Below are positions 1 to 10,000 of a stretch of 12,085 bases of DNA, one piece after another; the stretch's first letter is position 1; each line of letters opens with the position of its first letter. A program made the translations under genes and the position numbers. This DNA is from Halanaerobiales bacterium (GTDB lineage: Bacteria > Bacillota_F > Halanaerobiia > DY22613), in contig JAGMES010000123.1 of the NCBI GenBank assembly GCA_023128035.1, positions 1 to 12,085 on the forward strand, read 5' to 3'. Under the pieces are notes generated by a model that saw only the letters and a list, made by a program, of their open reading frames with translations, made no database searches and was not told where the DNA came from.

Positions 1-29
1 GAAAATAGTTTCATAGTTATATTTACATT

Positions 30-69
30 GCAAGATAACACTGCTAAGAGTAGTGTTATCTTGCTTTTT
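30..69 (+). terminator. Rho-independent terminator of an upstream gene
   Basis: A perfect 13-bp inverted repeat (arms 30-42 and 52-64) encloses a 9-base loop and is followed directly by five T residues (65-69). This is the classical intrinsic terminator layout reading rightward. The other side of the stem has no T-run on the minus strand, so it is probably unidirectional. It must end a gene lying left of the window, and it separates that gene from the two-gene unit that follows. Confidence 0.88.
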
Positions 70-251
70 AATAATAAATAGAAAAAAGTTTAGAATGTTA
101 CAAGTAATCTAAAGGGGAATTATGTTATTGCTGTAATATATTAGTAGCATAAAGTAGTAAATTTATATAAAAAAGCAGGAAAAACTCGTAAAATGTCGAA
201 TTAAATAGTATATATTACCTAGTTCCACAACTTTTTTAGGTACTTATTACT

Positions 252-422
252 ATGAGGAGGATTTGGGTCTTAATAGAATCCACATGTTTGGATTCATTAA
301 GAATTTGCGGATGTATTTTTAAAAAGGGTGGTGATTTCTTACTTTACATATATGAAAAAATAATGAGGACTTATTGCACAATATTAGTGATTTTGTACAA
401 AAATGAGGGGGGGATTTTATGA
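252..422 (+). CDS. Possible 56-aa small ORF in the leader
   Basis: An ATG at 252 opens 56 codons ending at TGA 420-422, which overlaps the ATG of the barrel gene (419-421) as ATGA, an arrangement typical of translational coupling. The predicted peptide begins MRRIWVLIEST, contains four Cys (two in a CGC arrangement near residues 19-21) and ends in NEGGIL. I do not recognise it. Against it: no clear Shine-Dalgarno precedes the ATG, the composition is unlike a typical protein, and its last codons are simply the ribosome binding site of the next gene read as Glu-Gly-Gly. The in-frame stop upstream is TAG at 237. It could be a leader peptide, or an open frame by chance within an untranslated leader. 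Confidence 0.17.
   Translation: MRRIWVLIESTCLDSLRICGCIFKKGGDFLLYIYEKIMRTYCTILVILYKNEGGIL
271..299 (+). promoter_or_regulatory. Imperfect hairpin in the leader
   Basis: The left arm TAAT-A-GAATCCA (271-282) pairs with the right arm TGGATTCATTA (289-299), giving 11 base pairs with one bulged A (275) around a 6-base loop (283-288). No T-run follows closely, so it does not look like an intrinsic terminator. It could be an RNA stability or regulatory element, or a DNA-level operator. Its function is unknown. Confidence 0.4.
405..413 (+). promoter_or_regulatory. Ribosome binding site of the barrel gene
   Basis: GAGGGGGGG lies five bases before the ATG at 419. It supports that ATG as the true start; the next Met in frame (residue 35) falls inside the signal peptide and is not a plausible alternative. 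The run of seven G is unusual in such AT-rich DNA. Confidence 0.8.
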
Positions 423-3400
423 GATTTGTAAATAAAGTTAATGGAAGTGATTCTAACTGGGCTTTTAAATTTAAGGCTTGTTTTTTGTGTTTTATTTTTT
501 GTTTGAGTATCTTTGTAACGATGCCAGCCTATAGTGCGGAAAATGATGTAAATAATTCTACTCAAAACGATCCATCAAAGTTTGATTCAAGTGTATGGTT
601 GCTGACAGATATTCATAGTGAAGATGTAAATTTCTATATTCTAGAAGAACCAGTTGTTATAGATAGACATGAGTTGAAGAGCAAACTGAAATTTTTTATT
701 GAAAGTGATAGTATCAAAGAATGGAAACTTAGGATTTATGATCCAGAAACTTTAGAGTCACTTTTAACGATTAAGGGTACTGCTGAAGATTTAGGAAAAC
801 CTATTGAATGGGATATGAATGGCGAATCAGCAGATGCATATTATTGTATGTTATCTATCTTTTTCAAAAATGAGAATCCTAAAGAATCAAAACCACTAAT
901 ATTTTACATTAACCGAAAAGAAGAAGTAAAAGAAACTGCGAGTAATATAGTTGATCAACCTGAATTAAATACATGGTTAATAAATGATATACCTAATGAA
1001 GAGTTACACATATATGTTGAACAAGATTCGGGTGTTATAGATAGACATAATTTACAGAATAGATTAAAGCTATTTATCTCTAGTAATAATCAGGAAACTA
1101 TCAAAGAATGGAGAATGAAAATTTATGATCCTAAAACTTTAGACACAGTAGGTACTTTTAAAGGTACAGCTGAAGATTTAGGAAAACCTATTGACTGGAA
1201 TTTAAATAGAGAGCTAGTAGATGAATATTTTTGTATGTTAACTGTTTGGTACTCCTATAAAAATATTGAAGAATCTAAACCATTTATATTTTACATAGAA
1301 CGCCAGGAAATTAAAGATTTGAGTAGCTCCGCAGATAGTGCTGATAACACTGAAAGTGATGAAATTGTACCAGAGGAACCTACTGAAGGCTCAAAATATG
1401 TTGTTTCTACTGATAAAAAAGACTATGGTTTCACAATGGAACAATACTTTGTTGTTGGTTTTGCAGATCTTACTGTTGGAAAAACATATTTCCAGGGCAA
1501 TATTGAACCTGTCTCAGAGTTTGACGAATTTAGTGAAGGAATTTATGTAGATGGCCGTTTTGCATTATATCTTAAAGGAAAGATTAATGGAAAATACCTT
1601 TTGGCGGCACAAATAGATACTACTGAAAAACCAGTTACTACATTATTAGAAAATTTAAATAGAAAAGAAAGTTCGTTTATCTTAGACAACATCGATCCAG
1701 ATAAATATTATCCTGTGTACGGAGATGATTCTGTAAGTATAAGTGAGGTAGATACTGAGGGAAAACTTTATCTGAAATTGGAATGGGATAATTCAGAGAT
1801 CTTATGGGGTAATTATCGAATTAGCTTAAATGATACGAAAGTCACCAACTTTAACAGAACTCTTTATGGAGCTAGAGTTCATCTGGAAAATCCAGTGGAT
1901 ACAAACGCTAATCCTTCAAGTGCAGATTTATTCTGGGCAGAGGCTCTTAATCTTCATTCAAAAGATGAGATTAAATCGACTGGAGGATCACTCTATTATC
2001 TTAAAAATTCAGACATTCTTACGGGATCTGAAAAACTGAGCATGGAGATAAAAGATTCTAAAACAGGTCAGGTAGTGAAATCATTCCCTCTAGAATCTGG
2101 AAGTGATTATAAGATAGATTGTTATAATGGAAGAATTATTTTAAGCAAGAATCTTATACTAGCGCATGAATTGGAGGAGCTTATTTCAAAAGGTGAAAGT
2201 TATCTTATTGCAGAGTATGATTTTAATCCTGAAAGCAATGTAAGCAATTCTACATACGGATTTAGTGGAACCCAGTATCTAGCAGATGATCTAAGATTGA
2301 ATGGTAGATATTTAAAAGAAAGAATGCCAGATGGAAAGAGTTATCAGCTTTATGGAATTGATGGTATTTATAATTTTAACGAAAATTCATATTTGACTAT
2401 TGAATGGGCCAACTCTGGTAGAGCACTTTCAGGTAGATTCTACTCTGAAGATGGAGGACTTACATATGTTGAAATACCTGAACTAGCGGATCAAAGTAAC
2501 AGTAATGTTGCGGTATTGAGTTTAAATGTAGAATTGCCTACTCAGATTGATTGGTTAACAGACTTTAATCTTGGTTTTAATTATAACTTTTATGAGAAGG
2601 GATTCTCTACTTCGAAATACCAAGCATTGAATGATATAAATCAATTTGATATTGAACTACAATCAAAGATTTTAGATGATTACTCTGTTATCGCAAAATA
2701 TCTATATAAGGATGAAAAGGGCTTTAGTAAGACTTCAACAGCAAGTGTACAAGTAGCAGGTAATTATAATGATAACTTGAATGTTGCTGGTGAATTAAAA
2801 TATCAGAATATATCTGAAGAAGAACAAGAGAAGGAAGAAATTTTGGGAGCAATGCGTTTGGATTATCAGGTAAATGATAATACTACAATCTATACTAATC
2901 CACGGTTAACACTAATGAGTAATGATGATTCTAAAAATAATGAAATTATCGTTGGAACAGATATGGATTTAAATGATAATATGCATGTAAATTTGGAAGG
3001 CTCCACTGGAACTTTGGGTAATAATGTTAAATTTAGTGGCGATTATGATCTTACAGCAAACAATAATATTTACGGAAATGTTCAATATGAGGTAAACAAT
3101 CAGAAAGAAAATAAAACAACATTGCTTCTAGGCCATAAGGGTAATTTAACAGATACATTAAATATGTACACTGAATATCAGATGGCTAATGGTACTTTGG
3201 AAAATAGCAGATCAGGACTTATTGGTTTGGAGTATGACCCTACGGAAAATTGGTCATTTTTCCTCGACTATACCAAGAGAAGTATCGAGAACCTAATTGA
3301 AAGAGGTATAATATCCCGTGAATTTTTAAGTGGAGGAGTTGTATATTATTCAGATGAACTAGAATATAATACAAAACTTCAGTTGAAAAATGAAGAAGGA

Positions 3401-3997
3401 GTAGAATCCTTAAGCGAACTTCTTTTAACAAATTCAGCAAAATGGGATGCTAGTGATGAAATTTCTCTTATTTGCAATCTCGATTATTCTAGAGATACAG
3501 CAAAATCTATCAATGGAGATTTTGGTATTGCCTATCGTCCAGTTGAAAAAGATCGTTTTAACCTGTTAGGAAAATATGTTTTCGCTGCCAACACATCGCC
3601 TGAAGACATGTCTACATGGAATGAAAGGTATCATATCTTTTCAGCGGAAGGGATTTATGATATTACGGACAAATGGCAGATTGGTGAGAAAGTGGCATAT
3701 AAATATATGAAATCACTTATTTCTGAGAATACATGGGCTCAAAGTAAAACATATCTTTGGGTTAATAGATTAAATTATCATATTGCAAACAAATGGGATT
3801 TAAGTGGCGAATATAGAATACTGCATAATTCACTTGCAAAAGACACAAAGAGTGGAGTTCTTTTAGCGGTTTACCGTTATCTCAATCAAAACAGTAAATT
3901 TGGTATCGGATATAACTTTACAGATTTTAGTGATGATCTAACAGATCTTAGTTATCAAGCAAGAGGACCATTTATTAATTTAATAATTTTATGGTAG
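419..3997 (+). CDS. Predicted outer-membrane beta-barrel protein with two N-terminal Ig-like domains
   Basis: 1192 aa. Residues 1-40 form a signal peptide: Lys at 17 and 19, a hydrophobic core ~20-34, and cleavage near PAYSA-EN. Two copies of a ~117-aa domain follow (about 57-173 and 183-299). They resemble FlgD-type/Ig-like modules, with W..IYDP, F/IKGTAEDLGKPI.W and a closing IFYI strand. An acidic linker (~300-330) leads to a middle module with YYPVYGDDS (430-438), LWGNYR (W463), RTLYGA (480-485), TGSEKLS (535-541) and GSDYKID...GRI (561-573). This pattern recalls, from memory, large DUF11-associated outer-membrane proteins. From ~590 to the end, alternating amphipathic strands with D/N-rich turns and the final residues FINLIILW suggest a barrel of roughly 600 aa whose C-terminal aromatic could serve as a BAM-recognition signal. 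The next gene begins 40 bases downstream with no terminator between, so the two are probably co-transcribed. Likely role (inferred): outer-membrane anchor or assembly partner of the giant protein. Porin or receptor functions remain possible. No TonB box or plug was recognised. Confidence 0.85.
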   Translation: MRFVNKVNGSDSNWAFKFKACFLCFIFCLSIFVTMPAYSAENDVNNSTQNDPSKFDSSVWLLTDIHSEDVNFYILEEPVVIDRHELKSKLKFFIESDSIKEWKLRIYDPETLESLLTIKGTAEDLGKPIEWDMNGESADAYYCMLSIFFKNENPKESKPLIFYINRKEEVKETASNIVDQPELNTWLINDIPNEELHIYVEQDSGVIDRHNLQNRLKLFISSNNQETIKEWRMKIYDPKTLDTVGTFKGTAEDLGKPIDWNLNRELVDEYFCMLTVWYSYKNIEESKPFIFYIERQEIKDLSSSADSADNTESDEIVPEEPTEGSKYVVSTDKKDYGFTMEQYFVVGFADLTVGKTYFQGNIEPVSEFDEFSEGIYVDGRFALYLKGKINGKYLLAAQIDTTEKPVTTLLENLNRKESSFILDNIDPDKYYPVYGDDSVSISEVDTEGKLYLKLEWDNSEILWGNYRISLNDTKVTNFNRTLYGARVHLENPVDTNANPSSADLFWAEALNLHSKDEIKSTGGSLYYLKNSDILTGSEKLSMEIKDSKTGQVVKSFPLESGSDYKIDCYNGRIILSKNLILAHELEELISKGESYLIAEYDFNPESNVSNSTYGFSGTQYLADDLRLNGRYLKERMPDGKSYQLYGIDGIYNFNENSYLTIEWANSGRALSGRFYSEDGGLTYVEIPELADQSNSNVAVLSLNVELPTQIDWLTDFNLGFNYNFYEKGFSTSKYQALNDINQFDIELQSKILDDYSVIAKYLYKDEKGFSKTSTASVQVAGNYNDNLNVAGELKYQNISEEEQEKEEILGAMRLDYQVNDNTTIYTNPRLTLMSNDDSKNNEIIVGTDMDLNDNMHVNLEGSTGTLGNNVKFSGDYDLTANNNIYGNVQYEVNNQKENKTTLLLGHKGNLTDTLNMYTEYQMANGTLENSRSGLIGLEYDPTENWSFFLDYTKRSIENLIERGIISREFLSGGVVYYSDELEYNTKLQLKNEEGVESLSELLLTNSAKWDASDEISLICNLDYSRDTAKSINGDFGIAYRPVEKDRFNLLGKYVFAANTSPEDMSTWNERYHIFSAEGIYDITDKWQIGEKVAYKYMKSLISENTWAQSKTYLWVNRLNYHIANKWDLSGEYRILHNSLAKDTKSGVLLAVYRYLNQNSKFGIGYNFTDFSDDLTDLSYQARGPFINLIILW
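587..937 (+). repeat. Ig-like tandem domain, copy 1 (barrel protein)
   Basis: Residues 57-173. It shares VIDRH, IKEW, IYDP, KGTAEDLGKPI and ESKP..FYI with copy 2, offset by 126 residues (W60 aligns with W186). The W...IYDP...G...I.W...Y...L layout resembles FlgD Ig-like domains. The assignment is by pattern only. Confidence 0.8.
965..1315 (+). repeat. Ig-like tandem domain, copy 2 (barrel protein)
   Basis: Residues 183-299, the second copy of the preceding domain. KGTAEDLGKPI is identical in both, and the DNA encoding it is also close (compare 775-805 with 1162-1192). This copy carries a short insertion before IKEW relative to copy 1. An acidic Ser/Asp/Glu linker follows it. Confidence 0.8.
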
Positions 3998-4024
3998 AAG
4001 ATTTTGTTTGAATTAAAAAATCGT

Positions 4025-4032
4025 GAGGAGGG
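4025..4032 (+). promoter_or_regulatory. Ribosome binding site of the giant repeat gene
   Basis: GAGGAGGG ends five bases before the ATG at 4038, a near-ideal Shine-Dalgarno. It sits within the 40-base gap after the barrel gene's stop (3995-3997) and fixes the start immediately ahead of a signal peptide. Confidence 0.88.
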
Positions 4033-4037
4033 AAATT

Positions 4038-7000
4038 ATGGAGGGCAAAACAGGACGTTTTTTATTAATGCTTTTGCTGATATTAATAAGCTTTTCAGTA
4101 TCTGTGGATGCTATTGGGCCATATCTTGAAATAACTCAAACTGTTCCTACAGCATATATTAATGATACTGGAGGCCAAGACGTAAAGGCAACATTTAAAA
4201 ATACAGGGACAGAAATTGCAGAAAATGTTACCGTAGATATTGATTTACCAAATGGAGGATTTAGTTATAAAATTGGTTCTTTGACTGCAAAATTTAAAAA
4301 TGATGTGGGTGATCCAGGTACAGTTTTAACTGCTAATGTTGTAGATGGAGATCCATTCCAGATTACTTTTGATCCACAACTTGATATGGCAATTGGCCAG
4401 ATTCTGGAGTTGACTTATAAAATTGCCACAGATGCAACAGTTACAGTTGGCACACATTATGTTTTATCTGTGACTGGAAATTATGTAGGCAGTAATGACA
4501 TTGACGAAGAATTACTTGAAGTTATTACGGGTGCAATTAGTTGTAGTTTTACACCAATTTCTCCATTGCCATTTGAGGCTGAACGAGGAGAGCAGATAAC
4601 TTTAGAGGCAAAAGTTGAAAATACTGGTGTAGGAAATCTTTATGGGGTATTGTTAGAAACTAACTGGGACATTGGTTTTGATTCTGCTGAAATTGTTGCT
4701 TTAGATAGCAATATTACTCCTTCGTTAGTTGGTAGTAGTTATCAGATAACTCTGGGTGAAATTCTTAGTGGTGAAAGTAAATATTTTAGATTTAATCTTA
4801 TGGTCGCCGATTATGAGAGTTTTGCTTTAAACATGCAGCTTACTAATCCAGGAGGCGATAACTTTTCTGATAGTATCATATTTAACCTACTTGTTGAGCA
4901 ACCAAATATTGCTATAAATCCATCTAATGTCACTATTGATTATGGTACTCCAGGTAAGATGAATATTCAGATAACAAATGAAAATGTATCTGCTTATACT
5001 GGATCAGCTCGTGAATTTAAATTAAATACAAATATTGATTCAACTTTCAATGTAACTAACCTTACCATAGGTTGGAACTACAGTAATGGTGTATTTACTT
5101 ACACTGCTAATGGTGGTGTAATTGGTGTTGATGAAACTGTTAATTTGAGTTTTGATCTTGATCCAAAAAATCGCTATATTACGAATAGTGGAACCATTTC
5201 AATCTATTCAGATTATAAAAACGATATAGAACAATCTTTTGCATATCCTTTAGCCTTTGCAACATACTCTTTTATAAATGTTCCGACAATTAATTTGACT
5301 CAGACTATAAATTCTGAAGCAACTGATGGTGATGATCTGCGTGTTTTCTTAGCTGAACAAGTTGAGTTCCAATTTAAACCGACGCTAACTCATGTTGATA
5401 AATGGAAAGAAGGTCAAGATATTGTCTTTACAGAAACCTTCGCTGTCGATTTTGATGTCAATAATGTTATAGTTACTCACGGTAATTTAAATTGGGTAGG
5501 TAATGCAATTACCTGGACGCTTACACGTGATCAAGTAGCTTTAAATCCTGTTATGACCGTAGATACCCAATTTACATCTGATGCTGATAGATCAGGTCGT
5601 TTTATCGGCAATACTGCAAGAGTTGATGGCACAACGGTTTGGGATTGTAATCTTGCTGATTGGGTCACCACTAATTTTTATTTACAAAGTAGAAACGAAG
5701 AAGCAGCCTTCCTTATAGAGAGTAAATATATCGATAATTTACCTACTGAAGGATATTATGATGTATGCGGTAAGGATGACAAAGACGTTATTCAATATCG
5801 TCTAGAATATAATTTTGATCCAATTTCTGGTGGTACCTGGACAGGTTCTACACTCACTGATGAGTTGGATCAGAGCCAAGAATTTGTTCCAGGGAGCGCT
5901 CAATATAGAATAGATTCAGGATCATGGAAAGATGTTCCAGCGATAAATATCATTTCAACCACTCCTTTAACAATTGATCTTGGATTCTTAAAGGATGCCG
6001 AATTTGGTGGTATTGATTTTGTTGATGGTGCTAACGTATCTTTTAGATATCAACTTAGTCTTACAAATGCAAGCTTGGCTTTAGGTTCAAATAATGTTAG
6101 ATTTATCTCTAGAACAGATTTGAGAATTGCTAACGCAATAGGTGGAGCAGGGGTTAATGAAGATCATTTCTACCAAGCAGTTTTTGTACCAATTTCTAGA
6201 GCTTTAATGAATATTGGTATTTATCTCAATACTGAGCAAGTATCAATAGGTCAACGATTGAGGGCGACTGTTGATGTAGCTAAGTTAACACCATGGGATA
6301 ATAATAATTTAGTTGTTACAGTTTCGACAAATGGAAGTTATGAATATGTTGGTAATCCTACATATACTGGCTTTGGTGGTCAAATTCCAAATGTAGTGCT
6401 CACTGCGGCTAATCCAGATGAAATTACTTTTACTTTCACTAATCCATTGGAAGTAAATCAAGGAGGAACTATTTCCTTTGATTTGGATAAAACTGTTGAT
6501 AATAATCACCGAATAGATGCACAATTAGATTTTGACGATGATCTTGGTGAGCATTTTACAGATACTGCTTATGATATACCAGCTTATCAACTAAAAGGTG
6601 TTCTATCAATCATTGTAAATCCTGATCCAATTAAAATTACTCAAGATAGTATGTCATGGGATATTAATGTTAGTAATATTGGTGGTGGAGTTGCATTCAA
6701 TGTTGAGTTACATGATTTCTTGAAAAATGTTATGGTTTTTGATAGTTCTACAGTTGATAGTGCTCCAGTTGTACCAAATATCGCAGATGATGGTGATTTT
6801 AAAGATATTAGTTGGGATCTTGGAGATATCCCGGTTGGCGGGAGCAAAATCATCAATATGGTAGTACACACCAGTGGAATTTCGACTGATTTTAATGGTG
6901 CTAATAATCTTTCAGCAACCACAGCATGGGTAGATCGAGATGGTACTTTTCATGCATATGATACAGCAACGCTTAACAATGCACCTAAATTTATAACTAT

Positions 7001-10000
7001 GAATTCTTATACATTCTTGAAGAACTCAGCAGATAGTGCGATTACTCTCTGTGATAGTGGAATTGTTAAGTTACTGGTTAAAAATAGTGGTTACACTAAT
7101 AACTATAATCTTATATTGACTCAGAGTTTAGGACAAACAGGTTTTCAGTATATACCTGGAACAGCAAAAATTGTCGGTGGACTTGATATAAATGACCCTG
7201 TTGTATCAGGTACAAACTTAATCTGGACATTTGATATTTCTTCACCAGATTCAAACTATCTAGCAGAGCTAGTAGAGATGGCTCCTGGTGATGAGTTTGA
7301 GATTCAATTTGCAGTTCAGAGTGGTGAAGACTTTAATGCATTCCAGAAGATTCAACCATCGGCTACATGGCAGACTCCAGAAGAGACTGGTGGCGTTTTA
7401 AGAGGTGGTATTTCAACTGGTGCAGAATTTAGAGTTCCGATTAATCAACCAAAAATAACTGTAATTGTTAAAGGTAAAAATATAACTCAAGGAGACTCTT
7501 CTTATGTTGATAATGTGATTGCATCTTTGAATGACAGAATAGAATGGAAAATTGAAATTACCAACAGTGGCGATGCTACTGCAACAAATGTCATTCTCGA
7601 AAACACATTACCAACGAATATGTCGTTTGTAAGCGTAACTGGGCCAGGGTTGAATTCAGTAGTCCCTGCCGTTTCATGGAATATAGATGATATTCCTATT
7701 ACTACACATGAATATATTATTGAAGCCGACTTTAGCGGACCATGCGGACCAAATAAACTAAATACAGCCAGTGTACGCTGGGGTGCGGCAGGGTCTTCAT
7801 CTTTAACTACACCGATTGATAATGAAGATACTGCAACGTTAATTACAGAACCTGCTTTAAATGTTTTAGCTCAAATGATCCCTGATTTTACTACAAAAGA
7901 TGGTAGAGTAACTATTACTATTATAAACACAGGTGCACCATTATATAATGTAACTTTGACAGATGATATTACTAATCGTTTTGTAGTTGATAGTGATTCA
8001 ATTAGTTATTCGGCTGAGTTAGTAGGGCCAACGGTTGAACCTAATAAAGGTGATGTTGGTAATGTCTTGACCTGGCAATGGGCTGGGCCAATTCCAGCCG
8101 GAACCCATACAATCAGTTTTGATATTCGTGATAATAGCGCTACTGATGGAGCAAGTGATGGTAGTATCGTAAATACTAGCCTCAATCTTACTTATGAAAA
8201 CTCTAGTAGTGTTGCTAAGGCACCAGTTAGCAGTACACCATCATTTGATCCTAAGAAAGCAAATCTAATAATAACAAAAAATCCATCTGTACAGGTTGCT
8301 AATGATGGGGAAGTTGTAACTTGGACAATTAGGGTTACCAATATTGGAGAAACAGATGCTACAAATGTTGAGATTGTAGATATTCTTGGTGATGGTACTG
8401 TAGATAATGGATTTATTTATTATCCAATTGGTACATCCCCTGCTCCAGATACTGCATTAGGCAATACTCTTACCTGGAGTAATTTAACCATAGGACAATC
8501 AGATTTCTACGAAATTACATTGAATGCAATAACAAAGGCAGGAGGTAAACATACTTCAAAAGTTACAGCAACAGAATATAATGTGGATAAATCTAAGTCT
8601 GTTTGTGAAGATACTCGTACAGCAGCAGTGGCAGTCTTCGATTTTGATGTAACCATAGATACTGATACTGGTGATGTAAATGACCCAGACGTAGATAGTT
8701 TTGGTGAGATTGCACGATTTACAATTACCATGAATTTTGATGGTGATGATACCTATCAAAATATTCAAGTAATAAACACTTTACCAGAAGGATTGGAATA
8801 TTTGGGTAGTTTTGGTGGTATAGAATTATGTGATAGTGTTATTGTTAATGGAAAAACAGCGACCTTTGATTTGCTTGGTTTTACAGGCACTAAAACAAAA
8901 AATATTATATTCGATGTAAGAATATTAGATGAGGCTGCATTAGGAAGAGGAGATGTATTAACCAATGATGCTAAAATGAGTTTTGATATTGATTTTGGTG
9001 GTGGCTTTACAGCTAGTTTCCCAAATACACTAAGTAATCTTCAAGATCAAAATTCTTTTACATTGAAAGAGCCAGATGTTAGCTTAAATTCACGTACAAC
9101 AAACCCAGCAGATGGGAGCAAAGTTAGCGCAGGTCAGGAGATAATTCATACTTTGCGTTTTCAAAATAGTAATTTAGCAAACGTTTCTCCTGGTCATGGA
9201 ATTAAGGTTGAAGAAACTATTCCAGTTGGAGAGAGAGACTTTGATCCTTTATCTGAAGGTTTCAGTATTTTAAAGGGTGGTGTTACTCCACTTGTAGCTG
9301 ATATTGATTACGCAGCTACTTATACTTCAGGTACCGGAAAATTAACTATTGTATTCAAAAATACAGCTTTAGGAATTCTTCAGAAAAATGAATATTTCGA
9401 TATAGAATACAAAACAAAAGTCGATTCTAGTATTGCTGCTGATGTTACTCTCCAACATAGTGCCCAACTTATTGAGTATTATGGACAACCAGTTGGAACT
9501 ACTGGAGTTAAGACTTATACTGATCCAAATCCTCCAGAAACTGTATCATATAGCACAGTTAAATCTGACTTTGATGTGAATGTAACAATTCCTGGAGATA
9601 AAAAAGTTGTACCAGGCGATACTGTATCATATGAGATTACCTTAACTGTACCAAAAGGTACTAGCGTATATGATATCAATTTGGTAAATCAATTACCAGC
9701 AGGGATTGAATATGTCAATGGTTCTTCATCGGCTGCTGATATTGGTAATCCAGCACCAACAATTACTGGAAACACAACAACAGGTCAAATCATAACCTGG
9801 TATGCTGAATCTGATAATTATGACATAGCTAATAATACTGGAAGTGATATAACTTATACTATTAACTTTGATGCAGTTGTTTTAGATGATGTAACGATTA
9901 ATCGAGGAGATATATTAACAAATCTTTTCCTATATAATTACAACACTATAGATAACAATAGTTTAACCAGAACTAATAATAGTGCTGTCAGTGATACTGT

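Larger units (their letters stand above)
70..418 (+). other. Intergenic region / 5' leader of the two-gene unit
   Basis: About 350 AT-rich bases between the terminator and the first large gene. A promoter is expected here because transcription from the left should stop at 69, but no good -35/-10 pair stands out. AT-rich -10-like stretches occur at 163-169 and 209-216 without a matching -35. A TGTCGAA heptamer, identical to the Spo0A box core, lies at 194-200. A weak 6-bp inverted repeat (216-221 with 237-242) and a stronger hairpin (271-299) follow, so the leader may be structured RNA. I do not recognise a known riboswitch class. Confidence 0.5.

Noticed and set aside
316..325. TTTTTAAAAA palindrome
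   Set aside because: Low-complexity AT sequence of this size is expected in such AT-rich intergenic DNA.
324..333. AAGGGTGGTG resembling the start of a T-box antiterminator core
   Set aside because: The required ACCGCG continuation is absent, no specifier stem or terminator is visible, and the downstream genes are not amino-acid related.
374..401. TTGCAC ... TACAAA spaced 16 bases, promoter-like
   Set aside because: Transcription would begin within the ribosome binding site of the barrel gene, leaving no room for a usable leader.
6641..6922. 93-codon minus-strand open frame inside the giant gene
   Set aside because: It lies wholly within a long, well-supported plus-strand coding frame, has no ribosome binding site, and its sequence is an antisense shadow of repeat coding. 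The same holds for the minus-strand frames around 6309-6524 and 8507-8965 and for the short plus-strand frames inside gene 1.
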